Source of the DNA: Adiantum capillus-veneris
Lineage: Eukaryota; Streptophyta; Polypodiopsida; Polypodiales; Pteridaceae
DNA: 64,000 nucleotides
Reading direction: 5' to 3'
Assembly: GCA_014529385.2 (NCBI GenBank)
Contig: CM043944.1
Coordinates: 169,701,740 to 169,765,739, forward strand
Shown here: positions 12,234 through 22,328 of the stretch, one piece after another
How positions within the stretch are numbered: the first letter of the stretch is position 1
Layout of the letters: every line of letters starts with the position of its first letter
The notes under the pieces: generated by a model
The model's database searches: none
What the model saw: only the letters and a program-made list of their open reading frames with translations
What the model was told of the DNA's origin: nothing
Position numbers and translations under genes: made by a program

Positions 12234-13384
12234 ATGGCTGACAACAACACATATGTGTTCAAGATTTTTGTTGCTGAGGATAGCTTGGATGGGGAAAATT
12301 ACCCTATGTGGGCTTACATAATGCAACATGTACTTGTGTCAAAGGGCGTTTGGAACATTGTGCAGGGCATTGAGGTACCTCTTGGTTCAAAGATGTAGGC
12401 GATGTTGAGGATGTTGCAGGTTTTGGTGGTAGAGTTGTTGCTGTCAGAGCTGTTTTGCCTATGGATGAGCAAGCTCGTTGAGATGTAAAGGATGTGCAAT
12501 ATCATGCGTTGATTGTGTTGTTTGTGAAGCACACTATTACTCTTGACATTCGTTCATTGAAATTTGCAAATCAGGCTTGGGATATTCTAGCTAGTCTTTA
12601 TGCAAGAATTGCATTGCTGCGTAAAGAGCTAGAGTCAAAGATTATGCATGAGGAAGATTACATGGACATTTTCCTTGTTGGTGTCAAGGACATCAATGAC
12701 TAAGTTATTTCTGCAGGTGAAGTCATTTTAGACAGCTCCCTTGTGCAGACTCTTCTTGATGCCTTGCTAGATTCTTACCAGATTTTTGCTGGTATTTGGA
12801 GACTTATGACCCAAGGAAATCCTCAAAATGTCAAGTTTGATGCATTATGCACATTGCTGTTGCAAAAGTCACTTTCCAAAAAAATAGGACTAGATAGCAT
12901 GCAATTGAACATGCCTTTATTGCTGCTCAAAGAAAAGGTAGTAACATCAAAGTAGCCACTTCTCATGGTTCTTCTGCAAGTGGTAAATTGTCTTTTCCAA
13001 TTCGCTTGGGAATTTTGGTGATAAGGGAAAAAAGAAGATGCGTTGCCATTATTGTAAAGCAATGATCGTTTGATCAAGTAGTGTCCTAAGTTGAAGGCCA
13101 AAGAGGCTAAGAATAAAGAGGCTGGTTCCACTACTCATGCTGGCTCCACTACAAATACATCTATTTTTGAGTCTTTTGTGATAGGAAACTGTGATGATGA
13201 TGTTGATGCTAAATGGGCCTTTAGTGCAGAGTGCAATTATGATCCTTCTGTCCATGATGCATGTTTGTTAGTTTCTGCAGATGCTCAAGTGTGGTACTTT
13301 TATAGTGGTGCTAAAAAGCACATTACCTCTCATCGTGTTACCTCTCTCAAGGATGTCCCTCATGGGAATTCAAACTTTCTCTAG
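12234..13384 (+). pseudogene. Ty1/copia gag and protease N-terminus, relic H
   Basis: It starts M-A-D-N-N-T-Y and includes L-D-G-E-N-Y-P-M-W at residues 18-26, the hallmark block of copia gag, followed by a gag core (F-A-N-Q-A-W-D-I-L-A-S-L-Y near 12560). A zinc-knuckle remnant (C-H-Y-C-K near 13040) follows, then a protease start: V-W-Y-F-Y-S-G-A-K-K-H-I-T-S-H at about 13290-13330, where the catalytic D of D-S-G is now Y. Stops at 12396, 12478 and 12701 and further shifts break the frame. The sequence ends abruptly at 13384, where element B begins in the opposite orientation, so the rest of the copia element is missing. Confidence 0.7.
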
Positions 13385-13910
13385 ACATTTACCCACATTA
13401 GCCCACATGTTTGGTCTTATTTTGAGCAAGTCGGCTAACATTATTGTACAGGTGACTGGGGTAGATAGAATATCTACTAGCCCCTTTGAATCGATGGCCT
13501 TGTTGGGAGACAGTCTCTGTGATGGGACTGCAACCACATCTAACTTGGTCTCGTACTCTCCCATGTAGGACGGTAGTGTTCTTAGCGAATGGGGTTGACT
13601 ATCCAAAGATTGTACAGATCCTTTGTCGCCCCAATATGATCGCATGTCTAGATTCATTTGAGATCCAGTCTCAAATTCCTCTATTGGTGGTAGAAACACT
13701 CCTCGTTCATCACCAGTCTTGTCTACTCATCTTCTTAGGTCATCGGCTTCATTGGCCTCTTTGACTTGTTTCCACAATTCGTCAAGACCATCTATCTCTT
13801 TACAATCCTCAGGTATAGCTTGGTGAAATCCCTCAGAAGAGTTATCCGTGGTATTCAGTACTATCCTTGGTTCTAATGATGGGTCTTTGAGGTTTGGTCT
13901 GTGCTCATGA
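13385..13910 (-). pseudogene. Element B, segment between gag and protease (truncated)
   Basis: The minus-strand frame 13370-13699 reads L-R-T-L-P-S-Y-M-G-E and L-K-I-R-P-N-M-W-A-N-V. It parallels T-L-K-T-L-P-S-Y-L-G and L-K-L-R-P-Y-L-W-N-D-L in element D just before its protease (51600-51380). Upstream, out of frame, D-G-L-D-E-L-W-K-Q-V-K-E at about 13790 also matches D's order. The alignment ends at L-E-K-V, about 60 residues before the expected protease active site, so the truncation removed protease and everything after it. Confidence 0.6.
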
Positions 13911-15156
13911 CTAGAGTCTGGGCTCTTTTAGTTCCTGGTTTGGTGGGATTACTTGTGTAGGCATGACACAGATCACATCCTCAGGTTTTGCAATTGGTGG
14001 TTCTAGTAAAGCTTGGGCTGTGTGAATCATTTTTTGGCACATTTCAAATTTTTGCTTTTCTAGTTCCGCATAGGGATATGTCATCCACCTGTGTTCTTGG
14101 GTTTGGTTGTTTTTGAGCCTCACATCATAGGCTTTCAAGAGGGCATCTAATGTCTCAATAACCTTCTCTGCCAACACGGATCCTCCTGAACTAGCACTTC
14201 TCGGTTTCTCATCCGTGGATGGTTCTTCTAGAGGTTTAACCATTTGTGTAAGAGAAGGTGCCTCCTTTTCCTCATGTTGTTTTATCTTCTTTTCAGCTTT
14301 GGTAAGCTTCTCAGCTAGGGATTTTTTCTCTCGTTCCCTGCGTTCTTTCATCCTAGTCTTTCTAGCTTTCCAACTATTTTGTTTGCTCTTGGTTTTCTGA
14401 CTAGGTACGTCTGTCTTTGGACTCATGTCACTTTTTGTGTTCTTTGTCTCTGGATTCTCATCAGCTTTCTTTTGAGCTTGTGCTCTCGTAACCACTTGAA
14501 CTGGTATGACATTTTCATTTTCTGAGCTATTAGGTAGCTGAACAATCCCTAATACATTTGTCGTGATTTTCCTGATTTGGTTTGGGTTTTTCGGGCAATC
14601 GGGGATCAAGTGAGTGATGCCACACTCAAGACAATAGGCATTTACTTCAGTGATCTTCGTATGAGGACATTGTTTGACCAAGTGGTTGTCACGACTTTTG
14701 TGACAATCTGTCTCTGGTTGAGGAGATTCTTTTAGCATTTCCTCTTGGCTATAAGCAAGCTTTGACCTAGATAAGCCGATATTTGCAATGCAATGTCCTT
14801 TCGTCCATTTCATACCTTCTTTCTTTCGACTGAAACCCAAGAGGTGGAGGTTGTACCGGCCTCACCACTCCATGTGTTCTCTCTCACATTTTGTTGCTCC
14901 GAAGGGTAGTACTCACTTTGGTTGCTATACCACATTGTAGCTGGTACCGGCGTTGGTTTATTTGATGCTTCCATTATTGGCATGTATCTCATGTCTACCG
15001 GCATTCTAGCACCTGGCAGTGGAGGTTGTTGTCCTAAGACAAGCTGTGGCCTTAAAACTCCTACTGGTCCTGGTGCATTCCCCGTAATGTATCTAGGTGG
15101 AGTAAGTGCTTCTGGAACAGGTTGTACATACCTCTCCCTAGCATTTTCCATGCTAT
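13911..15156 (-). pseudogene. Element B gag, 3' half (zinc knuckles and basic linker)
   Basis: Two overlapping minus-strand frames (15151-14810 and 14840-13911, the latter 309 codons) carry gag downstream of the element A insertion. The second frame has C-H-K-S-R-D-N-H-L-V-K-Q-C at about residues 46-58. This is a knuckle whose second Cys is Ser. It is followed by C-L-E-C-G-I-T-H-L-I-P-D-C, an intact C-x2-C-x3-H-x4-C knuckle. Then comes a long Lys/Glu-rich, probably coiled segment (about residues 140-200) and L-D-A-L-L-K-A-Y-D-V-R-L-K, which also occurs in E and D. The frame change near 14830 suggests a single indel. Function in the intact family is RNA packaging. Confidence 0.7.
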
Positions 15157-16756
15157 TGTAATGGAATTTGCCTATTCAATTTGAGAATAGCGGAATGTAA
15201 TGAGAGTACTTTCAAGAAATGATTTTGTGAGCATAGCGGGTAGACATAATTGAAGATAGCAACATAATCATAGCAATTAGTTAACTTGGCATAGACAATA
15301 CTTTTGCAAGAGAGAGAGTTTAGAGAACATGACAACAATTGAGGACCGGATTTATGTGGAGCCGGTCCCCCCTCCAATAGGCATTTGTATTATGATTTCT
15401 CCCATAAAGAGAGACTTGTTACAATACAGTCTTTGTGTTCCTTGTGACCTAAGTGATGCCATGAAGATGGAAGGCTTCATGCACCACAAACATAACATAA
15501 CTTGAAGAAAGCTTTAACTATCCCAAGCCTCAGTCCCAATACCTCAAACACCTTCGAAGGTGGAGAGAGCTAGCAGGGAATGAGGGTAGGGAAGAGGAAG
15601 AAGAAACATTTCGTAGGAGAAAGAATTAGTTCCTCACTTATCATACTCTTGTTGCTAGCATAAATAATAGCATAGTAATGAAGAAGAAGGAGATGGAAAG
15701 CTTAAGCATTGAAGCATGGCTCTTGGTTGTATTTGCACTCCATAGGCAAGAGTGTTGGTGTAGGCTCTCAACCTCTACTTGCTTGGAGAGGGAGCTCTCG
15801 CACTTTGCATAGCACACAATGAGAGTGATTGTGAGTGTGTGTGGGTGAGTATACCCCTCCAGCAAGGCCCTAGCTAGCTTGGGTCGACCCCCCCTTGTAG
15901 CTCATGCTTGAAGCTCATTGGACCCCTCCAGGCCTAGCCAATCATAAGCAGGAGCCATTACAAGCAACATGGATAGCCTTGGGACAAGTGTCCCCCTTTC
16001 CCCTTTGAGAGAGAGGACTTGATAAATGAAAAATCAATTAGATAATTCAAGTAATTTATCATTGGACCCCTTTGAAGCTTAGCCAATAGGCTTCAAGCAA
16101 CACATGAAGGTAACATGGGTAGGGGCCTGACATGTGTCCTTGCTGCCTCTTCAAGTTGGGGCTTCCCTTGTGTGTGTGAGTGGGTGTTCTCTCTCTAGCT
16201 CCTAGGAAAAGGGCTCGCCCCCCCTCTTGTAGGAATGATTTTGACTTTAGGTGATCAAGTACCTTACTCATCAAGCATGACAAAGCACTTGAACTAGGGG
16301 GTGTTCCCACAAGCATCTCAGGCAAGCTTCTCAAGGCACCTCAAGTACCTTAATCATGCAGCAAGTCAAGCACCTCAAGCATCTTAATCAAGAACCTCAA
16401 GCATGAAAAACACCTCAAGCACGACAAGCACCTCAAGCAGGACAAGCACCTCGAGCTTGGGCCGGGTTCCCACCTCAAGCTCAGCCCTAGCTTACTTAAG
16501 GTCAAAGGACTTTTTACATACATTTATTGGAGGTCTTCAATGAAGCTAACTCTAAGGTCTTATGCTCCATTGATTAGCCTTGCTCTTTAATAGACCATCT
16601 CCCTTTTGGGCCCCTTTACCATTGGCCCCGTGTTGAGATAGATCTATAAGCACATACCTATATCTTAACACTTGTTCCCGTTTATTCTCCCACATTAAGT
16701 GATCAATTTAATATGAGAAAATCATTTGGGTTAGTTAGATATTAGATTTTATGACA
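15157..16756 (-). repeat. Element A 3' LTR
   Basis: 1,600 bp. On the plus strand it begins TGTAATGGAATTTGCC and ends GATTTTATGACA. It is nearly identical to the right copy at 22329-23946. Small frames inside it (such as one of 74 codons near 15153-15377) recur in both LTRs simply because the LTR is duplicated. It contains one fewer 18-bp repeat unit than the right LTR. Confidence 0.93.
16360..16452. repeat. 18-bp tandem repeat in left LTR of A
   Basis: Repeated CACCTCAAGCA separated by variants of CGACAAG, continuing leftward in degenerate form. The left LTR has one unit fewer than the right LTR, which accounts for the whole 18-bp length difference between the two. Confidence 0.85.
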
Positions 16757-16770
16757 TTACCTCTCTCTTG
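16757..16770 (-). other. Polypurine tract of element A
   Basis: On the minus strand the 14 bases before the 3' LTR read CAAGAGAGAGGTAA, immediately followed by TGTCAT of the LTR. This is the expected primer for plus-strand DNA synthesis. Confidence 0.8.
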
Positions 16771-17116
16771 AAATCATAGTCGTCTTCGACTATGAGGTAG
16801 AAAAGATAAAGTCTTAGTCATTAGTCAATCGTACTGAGCGGATAAAGGATCCCTTTTTACCCTACGACATCTTTCCAAGATGGATGACTAATCCATTTGG
16901 TGCTTGGGAGACATAGCTGCCGCAAGCATGTCTGCTCTTTTAGTCCATTTCATTCTCCCGTAGTAGAGTGACAAATTCTACTTGGTGTTTGAGAGACGTC
17001 GTCATCACAAACATGATTCTAAGCATGCATACTAGTTAAATTTGTGCACAATTAAAAAGAGGACTAGTCATATAAGACAAAAACATGAGTTATTTAAAAG
17101 AAATTTGTACATTTGC

Positions 17117-20100
17117 TTACTCTAATGTAGCATTGTAAGCATTGACAAGGTTCATACTATCCTTAAGTTGTACTCCTTGCATCCATTTAGCATCTTCAAA
17201 AGGATAATTTTTGAACTTAATAAGATACCGTCGGATAATCTTACCATGTCGTAGTACTTTGTCTTCATGCCGAAGGATAGCTTCGGGTTGTAGCACCTCT
17301 TCTTGGTCTTCAACTTCGGGAGGGTCTTCAATAATTGGTTCAATTGGTGGCTCTCCTTTGTAGGGCTTAAGTAAGCTTACATGAAAGGCATTGTGTATAA
17401 GCCAATGGTTGGGCAACTTGAGTTGATAATCCGTCTCATTGATAGGCTTCAAGATTTGGAAAGGACCATAGTATCTTTTTGCTAGTTTAGCATAATACTT
17501 TTGATGGCCCGTAGGATTTTTGCCCGTCGTTTGCCTTAATCGAGCCTTAGGAAACTTGAGTAAGACCCAATCATTTTCTTTGAACATTAAGGCTCTTCTG
17601 TGCTTATCAGCAGCAACTTTTTGCCTTTGTTGAGAGATGGCTATAGCCTCCCTAATCTTTTGAAAAGATTCTTGTAGGTCACGGCTATACTCATCGGCGG
17701 CGAAGATCTTCCCATGTACTTTCAATAGAAAGGGACTTTTAGGTCTTCCTTCTATGATCTCGAAAGGTGCTTTGCCCATAGAAGTATGTACAGTATTATT
17801 GTAGGCATACTCTACTATCGGTAAATACTTTTCCCATTGTGAGCGTTGATCTACTTCGGTAACATAAGTCTTGAGTAGATCGAGTATCGTAAGATTGGCT
17901 ATCTCACTTTGGCCATCCGTTTGTGGGTGATAGGCCGAAGAGAAATTCAATCTTGTTCCTAGATTTTCAAAGAGACCTTTCCAGAAATTACTGGTCATTC
18001 TAGGATCTCTATCTGATACGATGGATGTGGGTAATCCATGGTGTTTGAAAATCTGAGATATGAAGAGAGTTGCCATTTGATGTGCCTTAATAGTCTTTTT
18101 GACAGGAATAAAATGTGCTTCCTTGCTAAACTTGTCGACTATTGTCCATATTCCTGTATTCCCATGGATAGACTTGGGTAATCCAAAGATGAAATCCATG
18201 GATATACTCTCCCATGGTGAATGTGGAATAGGCAATGGCTGGAGTAATCCAGGTTGCTTCCCTCTATCATACTTGGTCTTTTGGTATACTACACATTTTG
18301 AAACATACTCTTGTATGTCCACTTTCATGGTAGGCCAATAGAAATATGTCTCTACTCCTCGAAGAGTAGGTTGAATACCTCTATGCCCTGCATATGGGGG
18401 AGCATGGGATTCATACATAACCTTTTCACGAAGGGAATGGGTAACACATAGCCTATTTCCGTGGAGAAGATAACCATCCTGCAAGGTGAATGTTTCCTCT
18501 TTCTTCCCCAAAGCAAGGGCTGACATTATGTCTCTAAAGTCAGGGTCAGTAGCATACTCATCTATCATAGAGGATAGATCATTGTGAGTAGCTATAGACA
18601 CCGCATTAACTTTTGGTCGTCGTGAAAGTGCATCGGCAACTTGATTGTGCTTACCAGCTATGTGAGCAATATGGAAATTAAATTGCGAAAGAAAATTTTC
18701 CCACCTCATTTGTTTGTCAGAAAGCTTGGTTTGCGTCATGAAATACTTGAGACTTTGGTGGTCGGTTCGTAGGATAAATGGAGTCCCCAATAGGTAGTGC
18801 TTCCATGTGTCTAGGGCATGTAGAACAGCTAAAAGCTCTTTCTCATAAATGCCCAAGACTCGTTCATCACCATTGAGCCTTCGGCTCTCATATGCTATGG
18901 CATGCCCTTCTTGAAGCAAAACCGCTCCAAGGCAATCACCACAAGCATCACATTGGACCTCAAATGGCTTTGAGAGATCCGGAAGCACGAGGATTGGTTG
19001 GGAAGTAAGCTTCTCTTTGAGTTTTTCAAAAGCATTTTGCTCCTTAGCAGTCCATACAAACTTAACGTTCTTCTTGGTTAAGTCGTGTAGTGGTCCTGCT
19101 ACTTGAGAGAATTTTGCTATGAAGCGTCTATAGTATGCACACATACCAATAAAGCTTCTTAGCTCATGTAGATTCCTTGGGTTAGGCCATGATTTTATTA
19201 CCTCTAACTTTGATGGATCCATACGAATACCATCGTGAGAGATAATATGGCCTAGGTATTGAATCTCTTGAAGGAAGAATTCACTTTTCTTTTGGTTGAG
19301 AAAAAGTTGGTTCTCCCTCAAGGCTTGAAAAATCACTTGGAGATGTTGCTTATGTTCCTCCAAAGACTTGGAGTAGATGATGATATCATCGAAGAAAACT
19401 CCAGTGAATTTTTGATATGGTCTAAAAATTTTCTCCATCAAACGATTGAACGTAGCTGGTGCATTAGTCAAGCCAAAAGGCATGACTAGATATTCATAAA
19501 GACCAAATGTTGTGCGAAACACGGTCTTTAAGATATCCTCATCCACTATCCTTATTTGATGATAGCCACTCTTAAGGTCAATCCTACTGAAGTAGGTAGA
19601 GCCTTGTAGCTTATCAAACAGATCTTCTACCCGAGGTACGGGAAATCTGTTTTTGATAGTGATATGGTTTAGTGCTCGATAGTCCACACACATACGGTAT
19701 GTACCATCTTTCTTTTGCACTAAAAGGGCTGGAGAACAAAAGGGAGAGGAACTAGGCCTCACCATCCCTTTGTCTACCAGCTCTTGTACTTGCCTCATGA
19801 TCTCCTCTTGTTGAGCTTGTGAGACTCGATAAGGAGGTTTGTTAGGCGGTGAGCTTCCTGGAAGGAGCTCAATACGATGGTCATCATCCCCTCGTTTTGG
19901 AGGTAGGTCCATAGGGATATCATCGATGAACACATCTTGGAATCCTTTTAGAAAAGTAGACAAGTCTAACTCTTCTTGATTCCTATCATTTTCATTTGAT
20001 GAAACATTATTAGCTTTTAGAGACTCTTTGACATAAATCATGTACGCAGAAACTGAGCTCTTCATTGATTTATCAAAAGAAAGAGGATTTACAAGTGGAA

Positions 20101-21874
20101 TAGTGCGACCACGCTCACTAGCATCTATATACATGTTCTTTCCTCTGTAGGTGAAGTAAATTCTCCTTTCAGGGAACTTCATGTTGGCAGCCATGCAATC
20201 AAACCATGGTGCCCCTAGGATAGCATCCTGATGTTGGAGGGGAGAGATGAAGAAGTCTTCTTTGTCGACATAGCTTTGGACATGAAGCCTCAAGTTCCCA
20301 ATCAAGGGAGTAACGGAGGCTTGTTGTCCCTTGAAAGCTGCATCAGCTGTTACTATATCTCCCATCTCAAAAGCTTGAATGCCCAACTTGGTGGCCAACT
20401 CTATTGATATGAAGTTGAGAGTAGAGCCAGGGTCAAACAAGATGAAGGCATCATGCTCTCTTACCTTTCCCCAAGCATAGGAGAGTGATGATCCTTTGCA
20501 ATGAGCATCCTCTTTTGGAGCTTCGATGGTGGAAGCCCTAGGAGTCTCATTGCGAGTATTCTTCTTGGGGCAAGAACGATAGCCATGTCCTTGCTCCCCA
20601 CATTTGAAACACTTATGGTCCTTGCGAAAAGCTTCAAGCTCTTCAGGAGAGAGTTTGTTTTTACCTTTGTAAACTCCCTTCTCCTTGGACCGATTGTTGT
20701 TGTTGTTGTTGTTGGAAGTGCCTTGGGAATTATTTTGAGCATTGGATTTCCCCTTTGCATCATTTTTATCTTTGTTTTCCATGGACTTGACATTACGTCT
20801 AGCCCCTTGATGGAAATTGATGCGTGAAGCAACCATGGTGTGGTGGATTACTTCGGTAATAGTACCGAGCCGTTGAGAATTGATATATTCGGCCATCTCT
20901 TCAGGTAATCCCGCACAGAATTGCTGTCTTTGCTCGGCAAAGTCTATCTTTTGAAAGACAGTAGCTTTGAGATGTAAATCCCAAAACTTATCTACATACT
21001 TGTTGATAGACTCATGAGAGAGGAGCTTCAAGCCGCGCCATTCGGTAAGAACTTTATCTTTAGTATCGCTTGGAAGAAATTGCTTCATGATGGAAACTCG
21101 TAGAGTTTTCCATGTCTTTGGGGCTTCTCCATTGCCACGAAGGCTAGCCCACCATTGACGAGCTGATTTTTGGAAGTGCATATCTACATGGCGTAGCTTG
21201 GAGGACTCTGTGAAGCCCTCGTCCCCAAAGGCCGCATCAAATTGCTGGATGAAGGCCAACACTTTGTCGGTAGCACCAAAGGTGCCATCGTAGGTGAGAA
21301 AAGAGATACTCTTTCCTCCCTCCTTGAACTTCTTTAGCTTTTGTGACCTTCGCCATGCAGGAAATGATTTGCGATGTCCTCCCCTCTTGTATTCTCTAGA
21401 AGAATAGCCATAACTTTCATCGGAAGAGAAGGAAGGTGAAGAAGAAGGAGAAGAGGGTGACCTCTTCCTAGCCCTTTTCTTCCTTTGTTTCCTCTCTTGC
21501 CTTTGAGAGTGATGAGGAGAAGGACTATGGGTTGCTCTTTTCCTCTTGGGAGGAGTAGGCGATCGTCTAGACCGCCTTCTTCGTGGAGCCACATCTTCAG
21601 AAGAACTTAGACTTTCATTGCTTTCTTTCTCTTTGGATTCCTCCTCTCGAATGGGAGAGAGTCTTCTTTTGGGGGTCTCTTCAAGAGTCCTCCTAAGCTC
21701 TCTCTCCTCTTGGAGAGGAAGGGAAATTCCATAGGCACGAAGTTGTTGAGTAACTTCGGCTTGCAAGGTAGGGTTGCCCATAGCTTGTTGCAACCTAGTC
21801 ACAAGATAATTCACAAACATGGGAGCATCATCATTAGCACCTTCATGTGCAAAATCAAAGCTATCAATGTTCAT
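17117..21874 (-). CDS. Chromovirus Gag-Pol polyprotein, 1,585 aa, uninterrupted
   Basis: Single frame. Residues 1-180: Ser/Arg/Lys-rich leader. 185-355: retrotransposon gag domain (W-W near 241). 422-435: CCHC knuckle C-F-K-C-G-E-Q-G-H-G-Y-R-S-C. 479-560: protease, with active site D481-P-G-S where D-S/T-G is expected, and I-L-G at 552. About 690-860: reverse transcriptase, with S-R-I-D-L-K-S-G-Y and F-F-D-D at 827-830. 970-1090: RNase H (D976, E1013, D1038). 1157-1197: integrase zinc region H1157, H1164, C1194 with Y1197 where the second Cys is expected. Integrase core D1227, D1288, E1324 (D-x35-E). 1531-1580: chromodomain-like C-terminus, which in relatives directs insertion toward marked chromatin. 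Start ATG chosen as the first in frame after a 440-bp leader. Length suits the family. The protease P482 and integrase Y1197 substitutions could disable it despite its youth. Confidence 0.93.
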   Translation of the reverse strand: MNIDSFDFAHEGANDDAPMFVNYLVTRLQQAMGNPTLQAEVTQQLRAYGISLPLQEERELRRTLEETPKRRLSPIREEESKEKESNESLSSSEDVAPRRRRSRRSPTPPKRKRATHSPSPHHSQRQERKQRKKRARKRSPSSPSSSPSFSSDESYGYSSREYKRGGHRKSFPAWRRSQKLKKFKEGGKSISFLTYDGTFGATDKVLAFIQQFDAAFGDEGFTESSKLRHVDMHFQKSARQWWASLRGNGEAPKTWKTLRVSIMKQFLPSDTKDKVLTEWRGLKLLSHESINKYVDKFWDLHLKATVFQKIDFAEQRQQFCAGLPEEMAEYINSQRLGTITEVIHHTMVASRINFHQGARRNVKSMENKDKNDAKGKSNAQNNSQGTSNNNNNNNRSKEKGVYKGKNKLSPEELEAFRKDHKCFKCGEQGHGYRSCPKKNTRNETPRASTIEAPKEDAHCKGSSLSYAWGKVREHDAFILFDPGSTLNFISIELATKLGIQAFEMGDIVTADAAFKGQQASVTPLIGNLRLHVQSYVDKEDFFISPLQHQDAILGAPWFDCMAANMKFPERRIYFTYRGKNMYIDASERGRTIPLVNPLSFDKSMKSSVSAYMIYVKESLKANNVSSNENDRNQEELDLSTFLKGFQDVFIDDIPMDLPPKRGDDDHRIELLPGSSPPNKPPYRVSQAQQEEIMRQVQELVDKGMVRPSSSPFCSPALLVQKKDGTYRMCVDYRALNHITIKNRFPVPRVEDLFDKLQGSTYFSRIDLKSGYHQIRIVDEDILKTVFRTTFGLYEYLVMPFGLTNAPATFNRLMEKIFRPYQKFTGVFFDDIIIYSKSLEEHKQHLQVIFQALRENQLFLNQKKSEFFLQEIQYLGHIISHDGIRMDPSKLEVIKSWPNPRNLHELRSFIGMCAYYRRFIAKFSQVAGPLHDLTKKNVKFVWTAKEQNAFEKLKEKLTSQPILVLPDLSKPFEVQCDACGDCLGAVLLQEGHAIAYESRRLNGDERVLGIYEKELLAVLHALDTWKHYLLGTPFILRTDHQSLKYFMTQTKLSDKQMRWENFLSQFNFHIAHIAGKHNQVADALSRRPKVNAVSIATHNDLSSMIDEYATDPDFRDIMSALALGKKEETFTLQDGYLLHGNRLCVTHSLREKVMYESHAPPYAGHRGIQPTLRGVETYFYWPTMKVDIQEYVSKCVVYQKTKYDRGKQPGLLQPLPIPHSPWESISMDFIFGLPKSIHGNTGIWTIVDKFSKEAHFIPVKKTIKAHQMATLFISQIFKHHGLPTSIVSDRDPRMTSNFWKGLFENLGTRLNFSSAYHPQTDGQSEIANLTILDLLKTYVTEVDQRSQWEKYLPIVEYAYNNTVHTSMGKAPFEIIEGRPKSPFLLKVHGKIFAADEYSRDLQESFQKIREAIAISQQRQKVAADKHRRALMFKENDWVLLKFPKARLRQTTGKNPTGHQKYYAKLAKRYYGPFQILKPINETDYQLKLPNHWLIHNAFHVSLLKPYKGEPPIEPIIEDPPEVEDQEEVLQPEAILRHEDKVLRHGKIIRRYLIKFKNYPFEDAKWMQGVQLKDSMNLVNAYNATLE

Positions 21875-22315
21875 TCTACTCTCTTGATTATTGTCAGCTA
21901 TGTTAACAAAATTTTATGTATGTACTTAGTGTATGCTTTGGCAATTCAAAACCTTAGTTGCCACTCCTCTTAGCCTTTGAAAATCGGCTCTTAAGTATCT
22001 ACACCCACAGCTCAAAGTGGTTAATTATAGAGAGTAGAGGAGTAGGTCTAACATAGCAGAGTTGCCAAGGGCTAGCTCCTTTCGGACTTCTTATGGCTCA
22101 ATAATGGTAAAGCCGTAGGCAAAGCCGTAGGCAAGTCTAAAAAGACTCCATTATTAAGTCCAAAGCTCCCGAGGTGTGCACCATCCCCCACATAGTGGGC
22201 TTAACAAAACCGGTATTAGATCCCAGTTCCACTTACTCTATTATAATTAACAACATCAACCATTTATAGGCTACTTAAGGACCTCTCTTCTTAAGCAAGA
22301 AAAGAGAAACCAAAT
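21875..22315 (-). other. Element A leader (untranslated)
   Basis: 440 bp between primer-binding site and the gag-pol start. No other gene or obvious structured repeat seen. Confidence 0.7.
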
Positions 22316-22327
22316 GCTCTGATACCA
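22316..22327 (-). other. Primer-binding site of element A (initiator tRNA-Met)
   Basis: Minus strand TGGTATCAGAGC, an exact match to the usual plant initiator-Met primer site, one base after the CATTACA end of the 5' LTR. Confidence 0.92.
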
Positions 22328-22328
22328 A

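Noticed and set aside
15153-15377. Repeated small protein (74 and 92 codons) present at two places
   Set aside because: The two copies are the same sequence in the two LTRs of element A. No domain, and the frame runs in non-coding LTR.
20461-20832. 123-codon minus-strand and 108-codon plus-strand frames inside element A
   Set aside because: They overlap the real gag-pol frame in other phases and have no independent features.
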